Source: G965222535 sp965222535
Lineage (GTDB): Bacteria; Pseudomonadota; Gammaproteobacteria; HK1
DNA: 64,000 nucleotides
Direction of reading: 5' to 3'
Assembly (NCBI GenBank): GCA_965222535.1
Contig: OZ244957.1
Span: 1,736,001-1,800,000, forward strand
A program made the position numbers and the translations under genes. The notes beneath the pieces were generated by a model. It had not been told where the DNA came from, ran no database searches, and saw only the letters and a program-made list of their open reading frames with translations. Below, piece after piece: positions 15,743 to 23,823 of this stretch. How positions within the stretch are numbered: the first letter of the stretch is position 1; every line of letters starts with the position of its first letter.

Positions 15743-17314
15743 ATGAGCACGGACACCGCTCAGCCGAATCAGAAACACGGTAGCAGCAACTTGCTGTCGG
15801 CGGCGGTTATCGTTGGCGGCGGCACGTCTTTGTCGCGTATTTTCGGATTTTTACGCGATGTCCTGCTGGCGCGCGTATTTGGTGCCGGGGTTGGCGTTGA
15901 TACGTTTCTGGTCGCGTTCAGGATCCCTAATTTTTTACGGCGACTATGCGCCGAGGGAGCGTTTTCGCAGGCTTTTGTACCAGTACTCGCGGAATACCGT
16001 GAGCAATGCTCAGCAGCCGAGGTGCGTGATTTGATAGCGCATGTATTCGGCGCACTGGCGTTGCTGGTTGGCATACTGAGCGCTTTAGGTGTTGTGTTTG
16101 CGCCACTGTTGATCCTAGTGTTCGCCCCAGGATTTCATGGCGACGCTGACAAATACGCGATCAGTGTACAGATGCTGCGCATTACGTTCCCGTATATCGG
16201 CTTTATCTCCTTGGTCGCGTTAGCCGGCGGCTTATTGAACAGCTACGGTCGTTTCGCCGTGCCAGCGTTCACCCCGGTGCTACTGAATATCTCCCTCATC
16301 GTTGCGGTAATATGGATAAGCCCCTATATGGCGCAACCAGAAATCGGTTTAGCGCTTGGGGTATTCATTGCCGGTTGCGTTCAATTGCTATTTCAACTGC
16401 CGTTTTTATGGCGTTTGGGGTTATTGGTAGGCCCACGACTGGCATTAGCTCACGCCGGTATGCGCAAGGTGCTGTCGTTAATGATGCCGGCCATGTTCGG
16501 CGTATCGGTATCGCAGATCAACTTACTGATCGATACCGTGCTGGCTTCGTTCTTAGTCACCGGCAGTGTTTCTTGGTTGTATTATGCGGATCGCATGGTT
16601 GAACTGCCTTTGGGCGTATTCGGCGTTACATTGGCGACTATCATCCTGCCGTCGCTGTCGCGGTCTTATGCCAACGCCGACGAGCAGCGCTTTTGCGCCA
16701 CCTTGGATTGGTCATTACGGTTTGTGCTGATCATCATTACCCCGGCAGCGATCGGACTTGCGGTGCTGGCGACGCCAGTGCTGTGCACCTTGTTCCAGTA
16801 CGGTGCCTTCACCCCGCACGATGTCGCCATGACCTCTCAAAGTCTGGTGGCGTACGCTGCTGGGTTGCTGGGGTTCGCTTATGTCAAAGTACTGGCACCC
16901 GGCTATTATGCGCGTCAGGATATGCGCACTCCGGTACGCATCGGGGTTATCGCGTTGGTCGTCAACGTGGTGCTGAATCTGCTTCTGATTGGGTCATTAA
17001 AACACGTCGGACTTGCGATAGCGACCACTGTCAGTGCCTATCTCAATGCGTTTTTGCTGTACCGCGGTTTGCGTCGCAGGGGCACCTACGTTCCGTTAAA
17101 AGGCTGGCTGGAGTTAATCCTGAAGGTCGCCATCAGCATTGCGGCGATGCTGTTGCTGTTGCTGTTGTTGGGCGGCGATCGGGAGCTATGGCATACCGCT
17201 GATGCGTGGACGCGGGCGTACCATTTAGCGCTGGCGATTACGGGTGGCGGACTTGCCTATGGGGCTGCTATGTACGCACTGGGGATCCGCATGAAGGCCT
17301 TACGCCCGTCATAG
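15743..17314 (+). CDS. murJ: Lipid II flippase MurJ
   Basis: This 523-residue protein is a polytopic inner-membrane protein of the MATE/MOP superfamily with about 14 hydrophobic segments. It matches MurJ (MviN), which moves lipid II across the cytoplasmic membrane for peptidoglycan synthesis. Diagnostic stretches include 'SRIFGFLRDVLLARVFGAG' near residues 32-50, 'FRIPNFLRRLCAEGAFSQAF' near 60-79, and 'FSVSQINLLIDT'-like 'GVSVSQINLLIDTVLASF' near 250. Length is typical (about 510-530). The ATG at 15743 is the first sensible start; no strong ribosome-binding site is visible. The gene stands alone, bracketed by R1 repeats in opposite orientations (15137-15470 and 17385-17595), with an R2 element just upstream. 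Confidence 0.95.
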   Translation: MSTDTAQPNQKHGSSNLLSAAVIVGGGTSLSRIFGFLRDVLLARVFGAGVGVDTFLVAFRIPNFLRRLCAEGAFSQAFVPVLAEYREQCSAAEVRDLIAHVFGALALLVGILSALGVVFAPLLILVFAPGFHGDADKYAISVQMLRITFPYIGFISLVALAGGLLNSYGRFAVPAFTPVLLNISLIVAVIWISPYMAQPEIGLALGVFIAGCVQLLFQLPFLWRLGLLVGPRLALAHAGMRKVLSLMMPAMFGVSVSQINLLIDTVLASFLVTGSVSWLYYADRMVELPLGVFGVTLATIILPSLSRSYANADEQRFCATLDWSLRFVLIIITPAAIGLAVLATPVLCTLFQYGAFTPHDVAMTSQSLVAYAAGLLGFAYVKVLAPGYYARQDMRTPVRIGVIALVVNVVLNLLLIGSLKHVGLAIATTVSAYLNAFLLYRGLRRRGTYVPLKGWLELILKVAISIAAMLLLLLLLGGDRELWHTADAWTRAYHLALAITGGGLAYGAAMYALGIRMKALRPS

Positions 17315-17384
17315 CCCGACACGTTCAAAAGTTGGATCCCCTCGGCAGGGGCTTCTATTTCGCTCAAGACGGCTTAAAATTCGC

Positions 17385-17678
17385 AGACGCTGTGCGTGGG
17401 AACTTCCCTCTCCCTCTGGGGGAGGTGAGGGTGTCTTGGCTTTGACTTTACGCCGTGCATTTTGGTTTTGGAATAGCGGCGGGCGGTGTCTCTGGGATCT
17501 TTAATATTTTTAATCCTCAAACAACCAAGCACCGTTTGACGGTTGAGGAGGCTTTGTAGAAAAGCCGGTTATATTGGGGAAGGGTAGGGGCACTCCGATT
17601 GCAATAAAAAAAACTGTACCTCCTTTCCTTTCCCTTTCCCCCGCCCCCTACCCCGTTAAGGTTTTTAGAGGTTCCCGG
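17385..17678 (-). repeat. R1 composite repeat, inverted copy after murJ
   Basis: Read on the minus strand this has the R1 order: core 'CCCTTCCCCAATATAA', a partly mismatched hairpin 2 near 17515-17550, the tail 'AAAGATCCCAGAGACA', and 'GAGGGAGAGGGAAGTTCCC'. The last part pairs with the same segment at 15420-15460 in inverted orientation across murJ. The stretch up to 17678 is pyrimidine-rich R1-like sequence reaching the ribF start region. Confidence 0.7.
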
Positions 17679-18701
17679 TTGAATACGCTTGTGTCCTTAT
17701 TACCAGAGATCATTCGCGGTCATCACTGCCTGCATCCACGGCATCGCGGTTGTGTTGTTGCTATCGGGAACTTTGACGGTGTCCATTTAGCACATCAGCA
17801 TATTGTGCAGCAGGCTGCTGTGATCGCGAAGGCGCGGCAGTTGCCACTTACTCTGATCGTATTTGAACCCCAGCCGCAGGAGTTCTTCTGCCGCCAGCAG
17901 GAGGTGCCGCCACGCTTGTCCCGTTTGCGCGAGAAGATTTATGCGTTGGCACCGCTTAGGGTTGATCGCATCGTGGTGCTGCGTTTTAACCAGGCGCTTG
18001 CAACGATGTCGCCGATGGCGTTTATAGAAATTATTCTGGTGCAAAAACTGGGTTTGCACACCCTTGTTATCGGCGATGATTTTCGTTTCGGGCATCGCGG
18101 TCAAGGCAATGCGTTGACCTTAAAACAAGCCGGTGCGATTCACGGCTTTACGCTGTGCCACTGCGGCACTTACACCATTGACGATCAGCGGGTCAGCAGT
18201 ACAGGGGTGCGTACAGCGCTGGTCAACGGAGATCTTGAATTAGCCACGCGGTTGCTGGGACGCCGCTATGCGATCGTCGGTCGGGTACGAAAAGGTCAGC
18301 AGCGGGGACGCAGCATTGGCTTCCCGACCCTGAATATCGCTTTGCAACGACGCGTTTGCCCATTGCATGGGGTCTATGCAGTGCGGGTGCAGGGGCTGCA
18401 GCAAGATGGCGTCACGTATCCCGGCGCGGTCGACTCAACAGCGCCGCAGGATGGACTGGCGGCGGTTGCCAGTGTTGGCACTCGTCCGACGGTAAATGGT
18501 GTTGAATTGTTGTTGGAAGTGTATGTATTCGACTTCAACTGCGCTGTTTATGGCTGCGAAGTTAGGGTTGATTTTGTCGCCTATCTGCGTCCCGAGAAGC
18601 GCTACGATTCACTTGAGGCGATGCGCCCGCAACTGGTGGAAGATGTACGTCAGGCAAAGCGGGTCTTGCATGGGGGCACCTCGAAAAACCAGCTTCGCTA
18701 G
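17679..18701 (+). CDS. ribF: Bifunctional riboflavin kinase / FAD synthetase RibF
   Basis: RibF converts riboflavin to FMN and FMN to FAD in the cytoplasm. The N-terminal nucleotidyltransferase domain shows 'AIGNFDGVHLAHQHI' and the C-terminal flavokinase domain shows 'GRSIGFPTLNI' and 'GVYAVRV'. The frame opens at TTG 17574, but the first ~35 codons are R1 repeat sequence. I prefer TTG 17679, preceded by AGAGG at 17667-17671; no ATG is available. A fossil 'VKVFRG' before this start resembles the usual family N-terminus, with GTT where the initiator would be. The last codons (GTSKNQLR and stop) are the left arm of an R1 hairpin, so the natural C-terminus was probably replaced by the repeat. 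lspA follows, without the ileS gene that commonly lies between them in related bacteria. Confidence 0.9.
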   Translation: MNTLVSLLPEIIRGHHCLHPRHRGCVVAIGNFDGVHLAHQHIVQQAAVIAKARQLPLTLIVFEPQPQEFFCRQQEVPPRLSRLREKIYALAPLRVDRIVVLRFNQALATMSPMAFIEIILVQKLGLHTLVIGDDFRFGHRGQGNALTLKQAGAIHGFTLCHCGTYTIDDQRVSSTGVRTALVNGDLELATRLLGRRYAIVGRVRKGQQRGRSIGFPTLNIALQRRVCPLHGVYAVRVQGLQQDGVTYPGAVDSTAPQDGLAAVASVGTRPTVNGVELLLEVYVFDFNCAVYGCEVRVDFVAYLRPEKRYDSLEAMRPQLVEDVRQAKRVLHGGTSKNQLR

Positions 18702-18812
18702 CTTTTCGAGGTGCCGTCTATTGGGGAAGGGTTATAAACAACGGATTACGTTACAGGTGATCGTATCTCTTCCCCCAACCCCCATCTCTTTGAGGTTTTT
18801 CGGGGTCATCAT
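18674..18812 (+). repeat. R1 repeat overlapping the ribF stop codon
   Basis: Hairpin 1 has a perfect 13-bp stem, GGCACCTCGAAAA at about 18676 and TTTTCGAGGTGCC ending near 18716. The core follows ('TTGGGGAAGG', 'TTATAAAC', 'ATTACGTTAC', 'CTTCCCCCAA'). The left arm encodes the C-terminus of ribF and its TAG stop lies in the loop region. Confidence 0.85.
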
Positions 18813-18868
18813 GGTTAATTGCTGGCTCTCCGGCGCTCAAATAGCATCTCTTCAGTAAAGGCGTACGC

Positions 18869-19366
18869 ATGGATCCATCGTCTCGGTTGCAGTGGCGTCG
18901 TTGGTTATGGCTCGCGCTCATTGTCGCATTGCTCGACCAAGCGACCAAGTACATCGCTGAAACGTGGTTATTCTTGCAGGCACCGATCAGCATCACTTCG
19001 TTCTTCAATCTGCGCCTAGCTTATAACAGCGGGGCGGCGTTCAGCTTCCTCAGTGACGCTGGCGGTTGGCAGCGGTGGTTCTTTATTGCACTGGGGCTGG
19101 GGGTCGCAGTTCTGATTATTCATTGGCTGCGCGCAGCGAGATCGCAGCCCTATTATCTTTCACTGGGGTTGATGCTGATGCTGGGAGGCGATTGCGGCAA
19201 TATCAGCGATCGTATCTTTCGTGATGGCTTAGTAGTGGACTTTCTTGATTTTCACCTCGGCAGTGCCCACTGGCCTACTTTTAATGTTGCTGACAGCGCC
19301 ATCTGCGTGGGATTAATAATCGTATTTGCAGCAATGCTGAGAGAGGGCGCTAAACCAGACAGGTGA
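18869..19366 (+). CDS. lspA: Lipoprotein signal peptidase (signal peptidase II)
   Basis: This 165-residue inner-membrane aspartyl protease cleaves signal peptides from diacylated prolipoproteins at the lipobox cysteine. Four hydrophobic segments are visible. Conserved blocks are 'LLDQATKYI', 'LRLAYNSGAAFSFL', 'GNISDRI..GLVVDFLDFH' and 'WPTFNVADSAI', which carry the two catalytic aspartates (in the GN..DR and FNxAD motifs). The block usually reading GGALGN is GGDCGN here, an unusual substitution next to the active site. Length is typical. The ATG at 18869 gives an N-terminus like relatives (MDPSSRLQWRRWLWL). A likely in-window client is the TssJ lipoprotein. Confidence 0.95.
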   Translation: MDPSSRLQWRRWLWLALIVALLDQATKYIAETWLFLQAPISITSFFNLRLAYNSGAAFSFLSDAGGWQRWFFIALGLGVAVLIIHWLRAARSQPYYLSLGLMLMLGGDCGNISDRIFRDGLVVDFLDFHLGSAHWPTFNVADSAICVGLIIVFAAMLREGAKPDR

Positions 19367-19399
19367 CAAGAAACGCCCATAAAGCGCTGGAAAGTATCC

Positions 19400-19670
19400 C
19401 TTGGGAACCTCGAAAAACCTTGAACGAGATGGGGAGAGGATCGTTTTTATTTTTAATTATGAGCGCCTGCAGCGCATCGTTCGCTGACCTCTCGATCCGC
19501 CAAGCGGCACCATGAAATAACGCTTGGAAGGGGCATTGTCCCCCCAATACAAACCGTCTTTTTTACAGATCCTCCTCAAACAGCCAAGCTATGCTTGGCT
19601 GTTTGAGGATAAAAATATTAAAGATCCCAGAGATACTGTCCGAAGCTGGTTTTCCGAGGTGCTCCCTTGC
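19400..19670 (+). repeat. R1 repeat, long variant with hairpin 2
   Basis: The segment 19404-19553 matches, in opposite orientation, the long R1 variant at 43477-43680. Both share 'TTCGCTGACCTCTCGATCCG' and the 'TTTTTATTTTTAAT' stretch. Hairpin 2 follows near 19572-19609 with a perfect 16-bp stem CCTCAAACAGCCAAGC / GCTTGGCTGTTTGAGG, then the tail 'AAAGATCCCAGAGATA'. The rest of the gap up to the potD-like gene shows nothing recognisable. Confidence 0.75.
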
Positions 19671-19799
19671 CAATGTGTTATTATCGGCTGCTGACGGTAG
19701 TTGGAACTGCCCTTTCTTGCAGCGCAGCCGCTGTGGGAGTCCCCCCCCGACGATTAGGTCGATCGTTATTTAAAAGTTGTACAAATGTGGAGCTTTGAT

Positions 19800-20864
19800 A
19801 TGAAAATCAAACGTTTATTGCCCATGCTGATAGCCAGTATGCTGGTCGGCGGCAGTGGCAACTTGGTAGCCAGCGATCCTGAGTTGATCGTATTCGATTG
19901 GGCTGGCTACGAAGATCCAGAGTTTTTCAAAGGCTATAAAGAGAAGCATGGCGATGATCCAACATTCGTTTTTTTCGGCGAGGAAGAGGAGGCATTCCAG
20001 AAGTTGCGCGCGGGTTTCAAAGCCGATGCCTCACATCCCTGCTCGCAGTCAGTCGTCAAATGGCGTGAAGCCGGCTTGCTGGAAGCGATAGATACGTCGA
20101 GGATCCCCGCTTGGGGCTCGCTCTACCGCCAATGGCGCGAGATGCCGGGGTTCACCCATAACGGCAAAACCTACATAGTGCCGGCAGATTGGGGCAATAC
20201 AGCGATCACGTATCGCACTGACGAGGTGCCCGAGGTCGATGTGCGCTCGTTACAGGTGTTTGTTAACCCAAAATACAGCCAACGTATTTCTTTGCCGGAT
20301 AATGTGGACGATATTTATGCTTTGGGGTTCCTTGCGACCGGTATTACCGATTGGTCTGAAGCGACTGACGCGGATTTCCGCGAAGCTTCCAAATTTATCC
20401 GCGCTGCGCATCGTAATGTCCGCGCCTATTGGGCTGACGGTGCTGAGCTATCGCAACTGATGGCCAGCCGCGAAGTATTGATTGCTTGGGCGTGGAACGA
20501 AACCGCCACGACGATGTCCGCCAATGGCTATCCGGTGGTCATGAAGCGCGACACCAAAGAGGGTTTGAGTTCTTGGATATGTGGATATGTCAACTTGAAA
20601 AATGATCAAGGGCCAGAGGATAAGTTTTATGATTTTATCAATGCTTGGCTTGAGGCTCGGACAGCAAATTATCTGGTATCTGCATGGGGCTACGGTCATG
20701 CCAACGAAACCGCTATGATGGCCATTGAACCCGAAATTTTAATGAGCGCTGGTTTTGATAATATCGACAAGTTCAGAGATCGCACGCTGTTTCAAGGCCC
20801 CTTGCGCGCCGAACTGCGCGAACGCATGATCGCCGAATTCGAGAAGATTAAGGCCGGTTTTTAG
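19800..20864 (+). CDS. PotD-like periplasmic solute-binding protein
   Basis: This protein resembles the spermidine/putrescine-binding family of ABC transporters (bacterial extracellular solute-binding protein). The ATG at 19800 has GGAG seven bases upstream and gives a typical signal peptide (MKIKRLLPMLIASMLVGG, then a small-residue cleavage zone near VAS), so I prefer it to the ATG at 19785. The mature part starts 'ELIVFDWAGYEDPEFF'. The stretch 'YIVPADWGNTAITYRTDEV' matches the central block of PotD homologues. Length (354 residues) is normal. No permease or ATPase gene lies nearby, so it either works with a transporter encoded elsewhere or is an orphan. The substrate is probably a polyamine or related small cation, inferred from the family only. 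Confidence 0.8.
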   Translation: MKIKRLLPMLIASMLVGGSGNLVASDPELIVFDWAGYEDPEFFKGYKEKHGDDPTFVFFGEEEEAFQKLRAGFKADASHPCSQSVVKWREAGLLEAIDTSRIPAWGSLYRQWREMPGFTHNGKTYIVPADWGNTAITYRTDEVPEVDVRSLQVFVNPKYSQRISLPDNVDDIYALGFLATGITDWSEATDADFREASKFIRAAHRNVRAYWADGAELSQLMASREVLIAWAWNETATTMSANGYPVVMKRDTKEGLSSWICGYVNLKNDQGPEDKFYDFINAWLEARTANYLVSAWGYGHANETAMMAIEPEILMSAGFDNIDKFRDRTLFQGPLRAELRERMIAEFEKIKAGF

Positions 20865-21062
20865 GGTACCCTGACACCACAAACAGCAGGCAACCCACAA
20901 CGCTGGCAGGCGTTGCGAAGGAGTGTATCCCTCTCTCCTTGGCTCTCTCTGATCAGCATCAGGCGTGCCGTGGGCGCGTGCAATCGGTATTGAGGAACGC
21001 TGTCTTGGTGCTCAAGGCGTACCAGAGACGCAGTGATGCCAAGGTGTGGAGGCGGGCGGCGT

Positions 21063-21293
21063 TCAACCGCCGGTAACCGGGGGGAAGAAAGCCACCTCGT
21101 CACCGTCGCTGACTGGATGGTCCAAGCTTACGTAGGTGAAGTTGACCGCTGCCAGTACATCGTCAGGTAGCGCAACGCTGTTAACCGCTTGCCAGCAACC
21201 AACCACTGTCGTCGCTTCGGTGGCGCACAGCTGATCTTCGGTGCGTCCGAGTTGTTCACGTAAACTAGCGAAATAGCGTATTTTTATAGTCAT
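21063..21293 (-). CDS. moaD: Molybdopterin synthase small subunit MoaD
   Basis: A 76-residue ubiquitin-fold protein that carries sulfur as a C-terminal thiocarboxylate for molybdopterin synthesis. The sequence begins 'MTIKIRYFASLREQLG' and ends in the essential Gly-Gly ('FFPPVTGG'). I take the ATG at 21293 because it matches the family N-terminus; a start 15 bases upstream is also open. It lies divergent from moaC. No moaE, moeA or moeB is beside it, and 20865-21062 downstream holds nothing I can recognise, so a remnant moaE there could not be shown. Confidence 0.88.
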   Translation of the reverse strand: MTIKIRYFASLREQLGRTEDQLCATEATTVVGCWQAVNSVALPDDVLAAVNFTYVSLDHPVSDGDEVAFFPPVTGG

Positions 21294-21496
21294 TGGTATA
21301 ATACACAAGAAAAAGCTGGCGGTAGGCGTTTGGTGTTCCTGTACCAGCTCTCGGGTTGTTGGGAAGGGCGGCTGTCCAAAGACAGCTTTTTGAACGTCTG
21401 TCGGGAGTGTTTATGCGAACGACTGGAGGGCCTGCCGGTCGCCACCGCCGCCGGCGTATTTTCTCATTTTGACTTAATAAATTACAGAATTTATTG

Positions 21497-22006
21497 ATGA
21501 GCGATTACCCCCCCACCGCTGATGTCATGACCCATTTTAACGCAGCCGGCGATGCGCATATGGTGGATATAGGCGAAAAAGCGGTAACCTGCCGCCGCGC
21601 TGTCGCCAGCGGTCAGATCATGATGGCGGCAACCACCTTGGAGCGTATTGAGGATGGCGCTAACACCAAAGGCGATGTGCTGGGAATTGCTCGTATCGCT
21701 GGCATTATGGCGGCGAAAAAAACCGCAGAGCTGATCCCGCTGTGCCACCCGCTGCCATTAACTCATATTTCCCTTCGCTGGCATATCGAACACGCACGCA
21801 ACGGCTTACAGTGCGAAGTGACCGTCGAGACCGTAGCGCGCACGGGTGTTGAAATGGAAGCATTGACGGCGGTACAAATTGCCTTGCTGACGGTTTATGA
21901 TATGTGCAAATCGACTGATCGTGCGATGGTCATTGGCGACATTCGGTTGGAGCACAAAAGCGGTGGTAAATCAGGCACTTGGATGCGGCGGCAAGGCGCG
22001 GTGTAA
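21497..22006 (+). CDS. moaC: Cyclic pyranopterin monophosphate synthase MoaC
   Basis: MoaC acts with MoaA in the first step of molybdenum cofactor synthesis, forming cyclic pyranopterin monophosphate from a GTP-derived intermediate. The 169-residue product has the conserved blocks 'MVDIGEKAVTCRRAVA', 'KGDVLGIARIAGIMAAKKT', 'LIPLCHPLPLTH', 'GVEMEALTAVQIALLTVYDMC' and 'KSGGKSG'. The ATG at 21497 is preferred over the TTG just before it. It is divergent to moaD, with a 200-bp intergenic region that probably holds both promoters. Together the two genes suggest the organism keeps a Mo-cofactor pathway, the remaining genes lying elsewhere. Confidence 0.95.
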   Translation: MSDYPPTADVMTHFNAAGDAHMVDIGEKAVTCRRAVASGQIMMAATTLERIEDGANTKGDVLGIARIAGIMAAKKTAELIPLCHPLPLTHISLRWHIEHARNGLQCEVTVETVARTGVEMEALTAVQIALLTVYDMCKSTDRAMVIGDIRLEHKSGGKSGTWMRRQGAV

Positions 22007-22049
22007 CTAATCCAAACGCTATCGCTGGCTGCGAACCTGTTTCCCTCTG

Positions 22050-23501
22050 ATGGCTGTGGACAAGCGTCTCATGTTCAGTAACACCGTTGCAATGAAAAAG
22101 CACATAGAAAATCTCAAAGCGCACCTTGAGCGTGAGAATCCACTGTTGCTGGAGGTGGTCAAAACATTCCTCGATCTTGATCAGGTCGCCTATCGCATTG
22201 GGTTATTGAACCGAGGAGAGTCGTATGCGATGAGGGTATCGTGGTGGCCGATGATCGCCATATTAGGTACTTTTTCGTCCGGCAAATCGTCCTTCATCAA
22301 CCACTACCTCGGCGAGCCGCTGCAGGCCACCGGCAATCAGGCTGTGGATGATCGCTTCACGGTCATCTGCAATGGTGCGGACGATACCGCTCGCACCCTG
22401 CCCGGGGTGTCTCTGGATGCCGATCCGCGTTTTCCGTTTTACAAAATCAGCCGTGCGATCAGCGCTGTAAACGCTGAAGATGGAAGGCGCATCGATTCCT
22501 TTTTGCGCATGAAGATCTCGCAAAACCGTAAGCTGGTTGGGCGTATTCTGATCGACTCCCCTGGGTTTGACGCCGATGAACAGCGTACCTCAACGCTGCG
22601 CATCGTTGAACATATTATTGATCTGGCGGATCTGGTTCTGGTGTTTTTCGATGCCCGTCACCCCGAGCCGGGGGCGATGCAAGACACCCTCAAGCATTTG
22701 GTAGGCAACACCATTTCGCGTCCTGATGCGGATAAGTTCCTGTTTATCCTGAACCAGATCGACAATGCCGCGCGCGAGGACAATCCCGAAGAGGTGTTTG
22801 GCGCTTGGCAACGCGCATTGGCGCAGAAAGGACTCACCGCCGGGCGAATGTACACCATTTACAATCCCAGTGTTGCGGTACCGATCGCCGATGCCGCACT
22901 GCGCGAACGCTTTGAATACAAACGCGACCAAGACATGGAAGCTATTGAAGACCGCATGAGCCAGGTAGAGATCGAACGCTCGTACCGCATCATTAGCATG
23001 CTGGAGCAAAGCGCTAAGGATATTGAGCAGCATATTGTGCCGTTGGCGACGGAAGCCTTGCAGCAATGGCGTCGACGGGTCGTGTGGACAGAAGTGATCA
23101 GCGTTGCGATCCTGTTGCTAGGGGGCGGCTGGCTGGCGATGACGATGGGATGGGGGGCCTCTGTAGTAATGGCGATGTCAGTCTTTATTGCCGGGGGGTT
23201 GGTGGCGGTGGTGGTTGGAGTGGGGTTATGGCTGCACTATTTTATCCGTCGGCTTGCGGCTCGGTCGGTAATCCGGCAACTGCCGCGTAACACCGCGATC
23301 CCGCTGCTGCTTAGCGACGATGTGCAGCGGGTATTTATACACAATACCAAATGGTGGCGCAGTGCTTGGTTTGTGCGCATCAGCGGTTGGTCGAGCAAGC
23401 TGCGGCAGCGAATTGCCCAAGTGCTGGGAGATATCAATGGTCATGTCCAGTATCTCAACGATCGCTTCGCTGATCCGTCGGGCAGTGCTAACAAAAAATG
23501 A
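22050..23501 (+). CDS. Dynamin-like membrane GTPase
   Basis: The 483-residue product has a large GTPase domain of the dynamin/EHD type: G1 P-loop 'GTFSSGKSSF' near residue 73, G3 'DSPGFDADE' near 173, and G4 'NQID' near 235. A helical region follows, then two strongly hydrophobic segments at about residues 347-405 ('VISVAILLLGGGWLAMTM', 'FIAGGLVAVVVGVGLWLHY') and a basic C-terminal domain. The hairpin-like membrane insertion resembles bacterial dynamin-like proteins that remodel or fuse membranes; function here is inference. The start could be 22050 or ATG 22092 (MKKHIENLK). The stop codon is followed within three bases by an R1 hairpin. The gene follows moaC by 43 bp and could be cotranscribed. 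Confidence 0.8.
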   Translation: MAVDKRLMFSNTVAMKKHIENLKAHLERENPLLLEVVKTFLDLDQVAYRIGLLNRGESYAMRVSWWPMIAILGTFSSGKSSFINHYLGEPLQATGNQAVDDRFTVICNGADDTARTLPGVSLDADPRFPFYKISRAISAVNAEDGRRIDSFLRMKISQNRKLVGRILIDSPGFDADEQRTSTLRIVEHIIDLADLVLVFFDARHPEPGAMQDTLKHLVGNTISRPDADKFLFILNQIDNAAREDNPEEVFGAWQRALAQKGLTAGRMYTIYNPSVAVPIADAALRERFEYKRDQDMEAIEDRMSQVEIERSYRIISMLEQSAKDIEQHIVPLATEALQQWRRRVVWTEVISVAILLLGGGWLAMTMGWGASVVMAMSVFIAGGLVAVVVGVGLWLHYFIRRLAARSVIRQLPRNTAIPLLLSDDVQRVFIHNTKWWRSAWFVRISGWSSKLRQRIAQVLGDINGHVQYLNDRFADPSGSANKK

Positions 23502-23503
23502 GG

Positions 23504-23632
23504 GCACCTCGAAAAACCAGTTCCGCTGGTTTTCTGAGGGAAAGATTATAAATTAACCACTTACGTTATAGGCGATCATGACCCTTCCTCCAAACCTCTA
23601 TCTCGGTCAAGGTTTTTCCAGGTTTCCATGAG
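23504..23632 (+). repeat. R1 repeat directly after the GTPase stop codon
   Basis: Hairpin 1 is at about 23504-23540 ('GGCACCTCGAAAAACCAG', right arm 'CTGGTTTTCTGAGG'). The core reads 'TTATAAATTAACCACTTACG' and ends with 'CCCTTCCTCC' and 'GAGGTTTTTC'-like sequence. The region 23633-23823 up to the next gene shows no recognisable feature. Confidence 0.8.
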
Positions 23633-23823
23633 ATCACACCGCTACTATGCAGCACGCCGTCAGGCATGCCGCGCACCCTCCCGTCTCCCCAATGCCTTCT
23701 CAGTGTGAGCGATGGCTGAATACCGCCGGATCCGTACCGTGACGGTCGGATCGACCCGGCGCACGATAGTGTTCGTCTCACCCCTTGCCCTTTTTCAGCC
23801 AATACCTCCAAGATGGCTGCGTT

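Noticed and set aside
18674..18716. Hairpin 1 of R1 as an ordinary rho-independent terminator
   Set aside because: The stem is strong but no run of T follows it, and copies also occur away from gene ends; a termination role remains possible but was not called.
20865..21062. Possible remnant of moaE next to moaD
   Set aside because: Translation in all frames gave no convincing MoaE motif.
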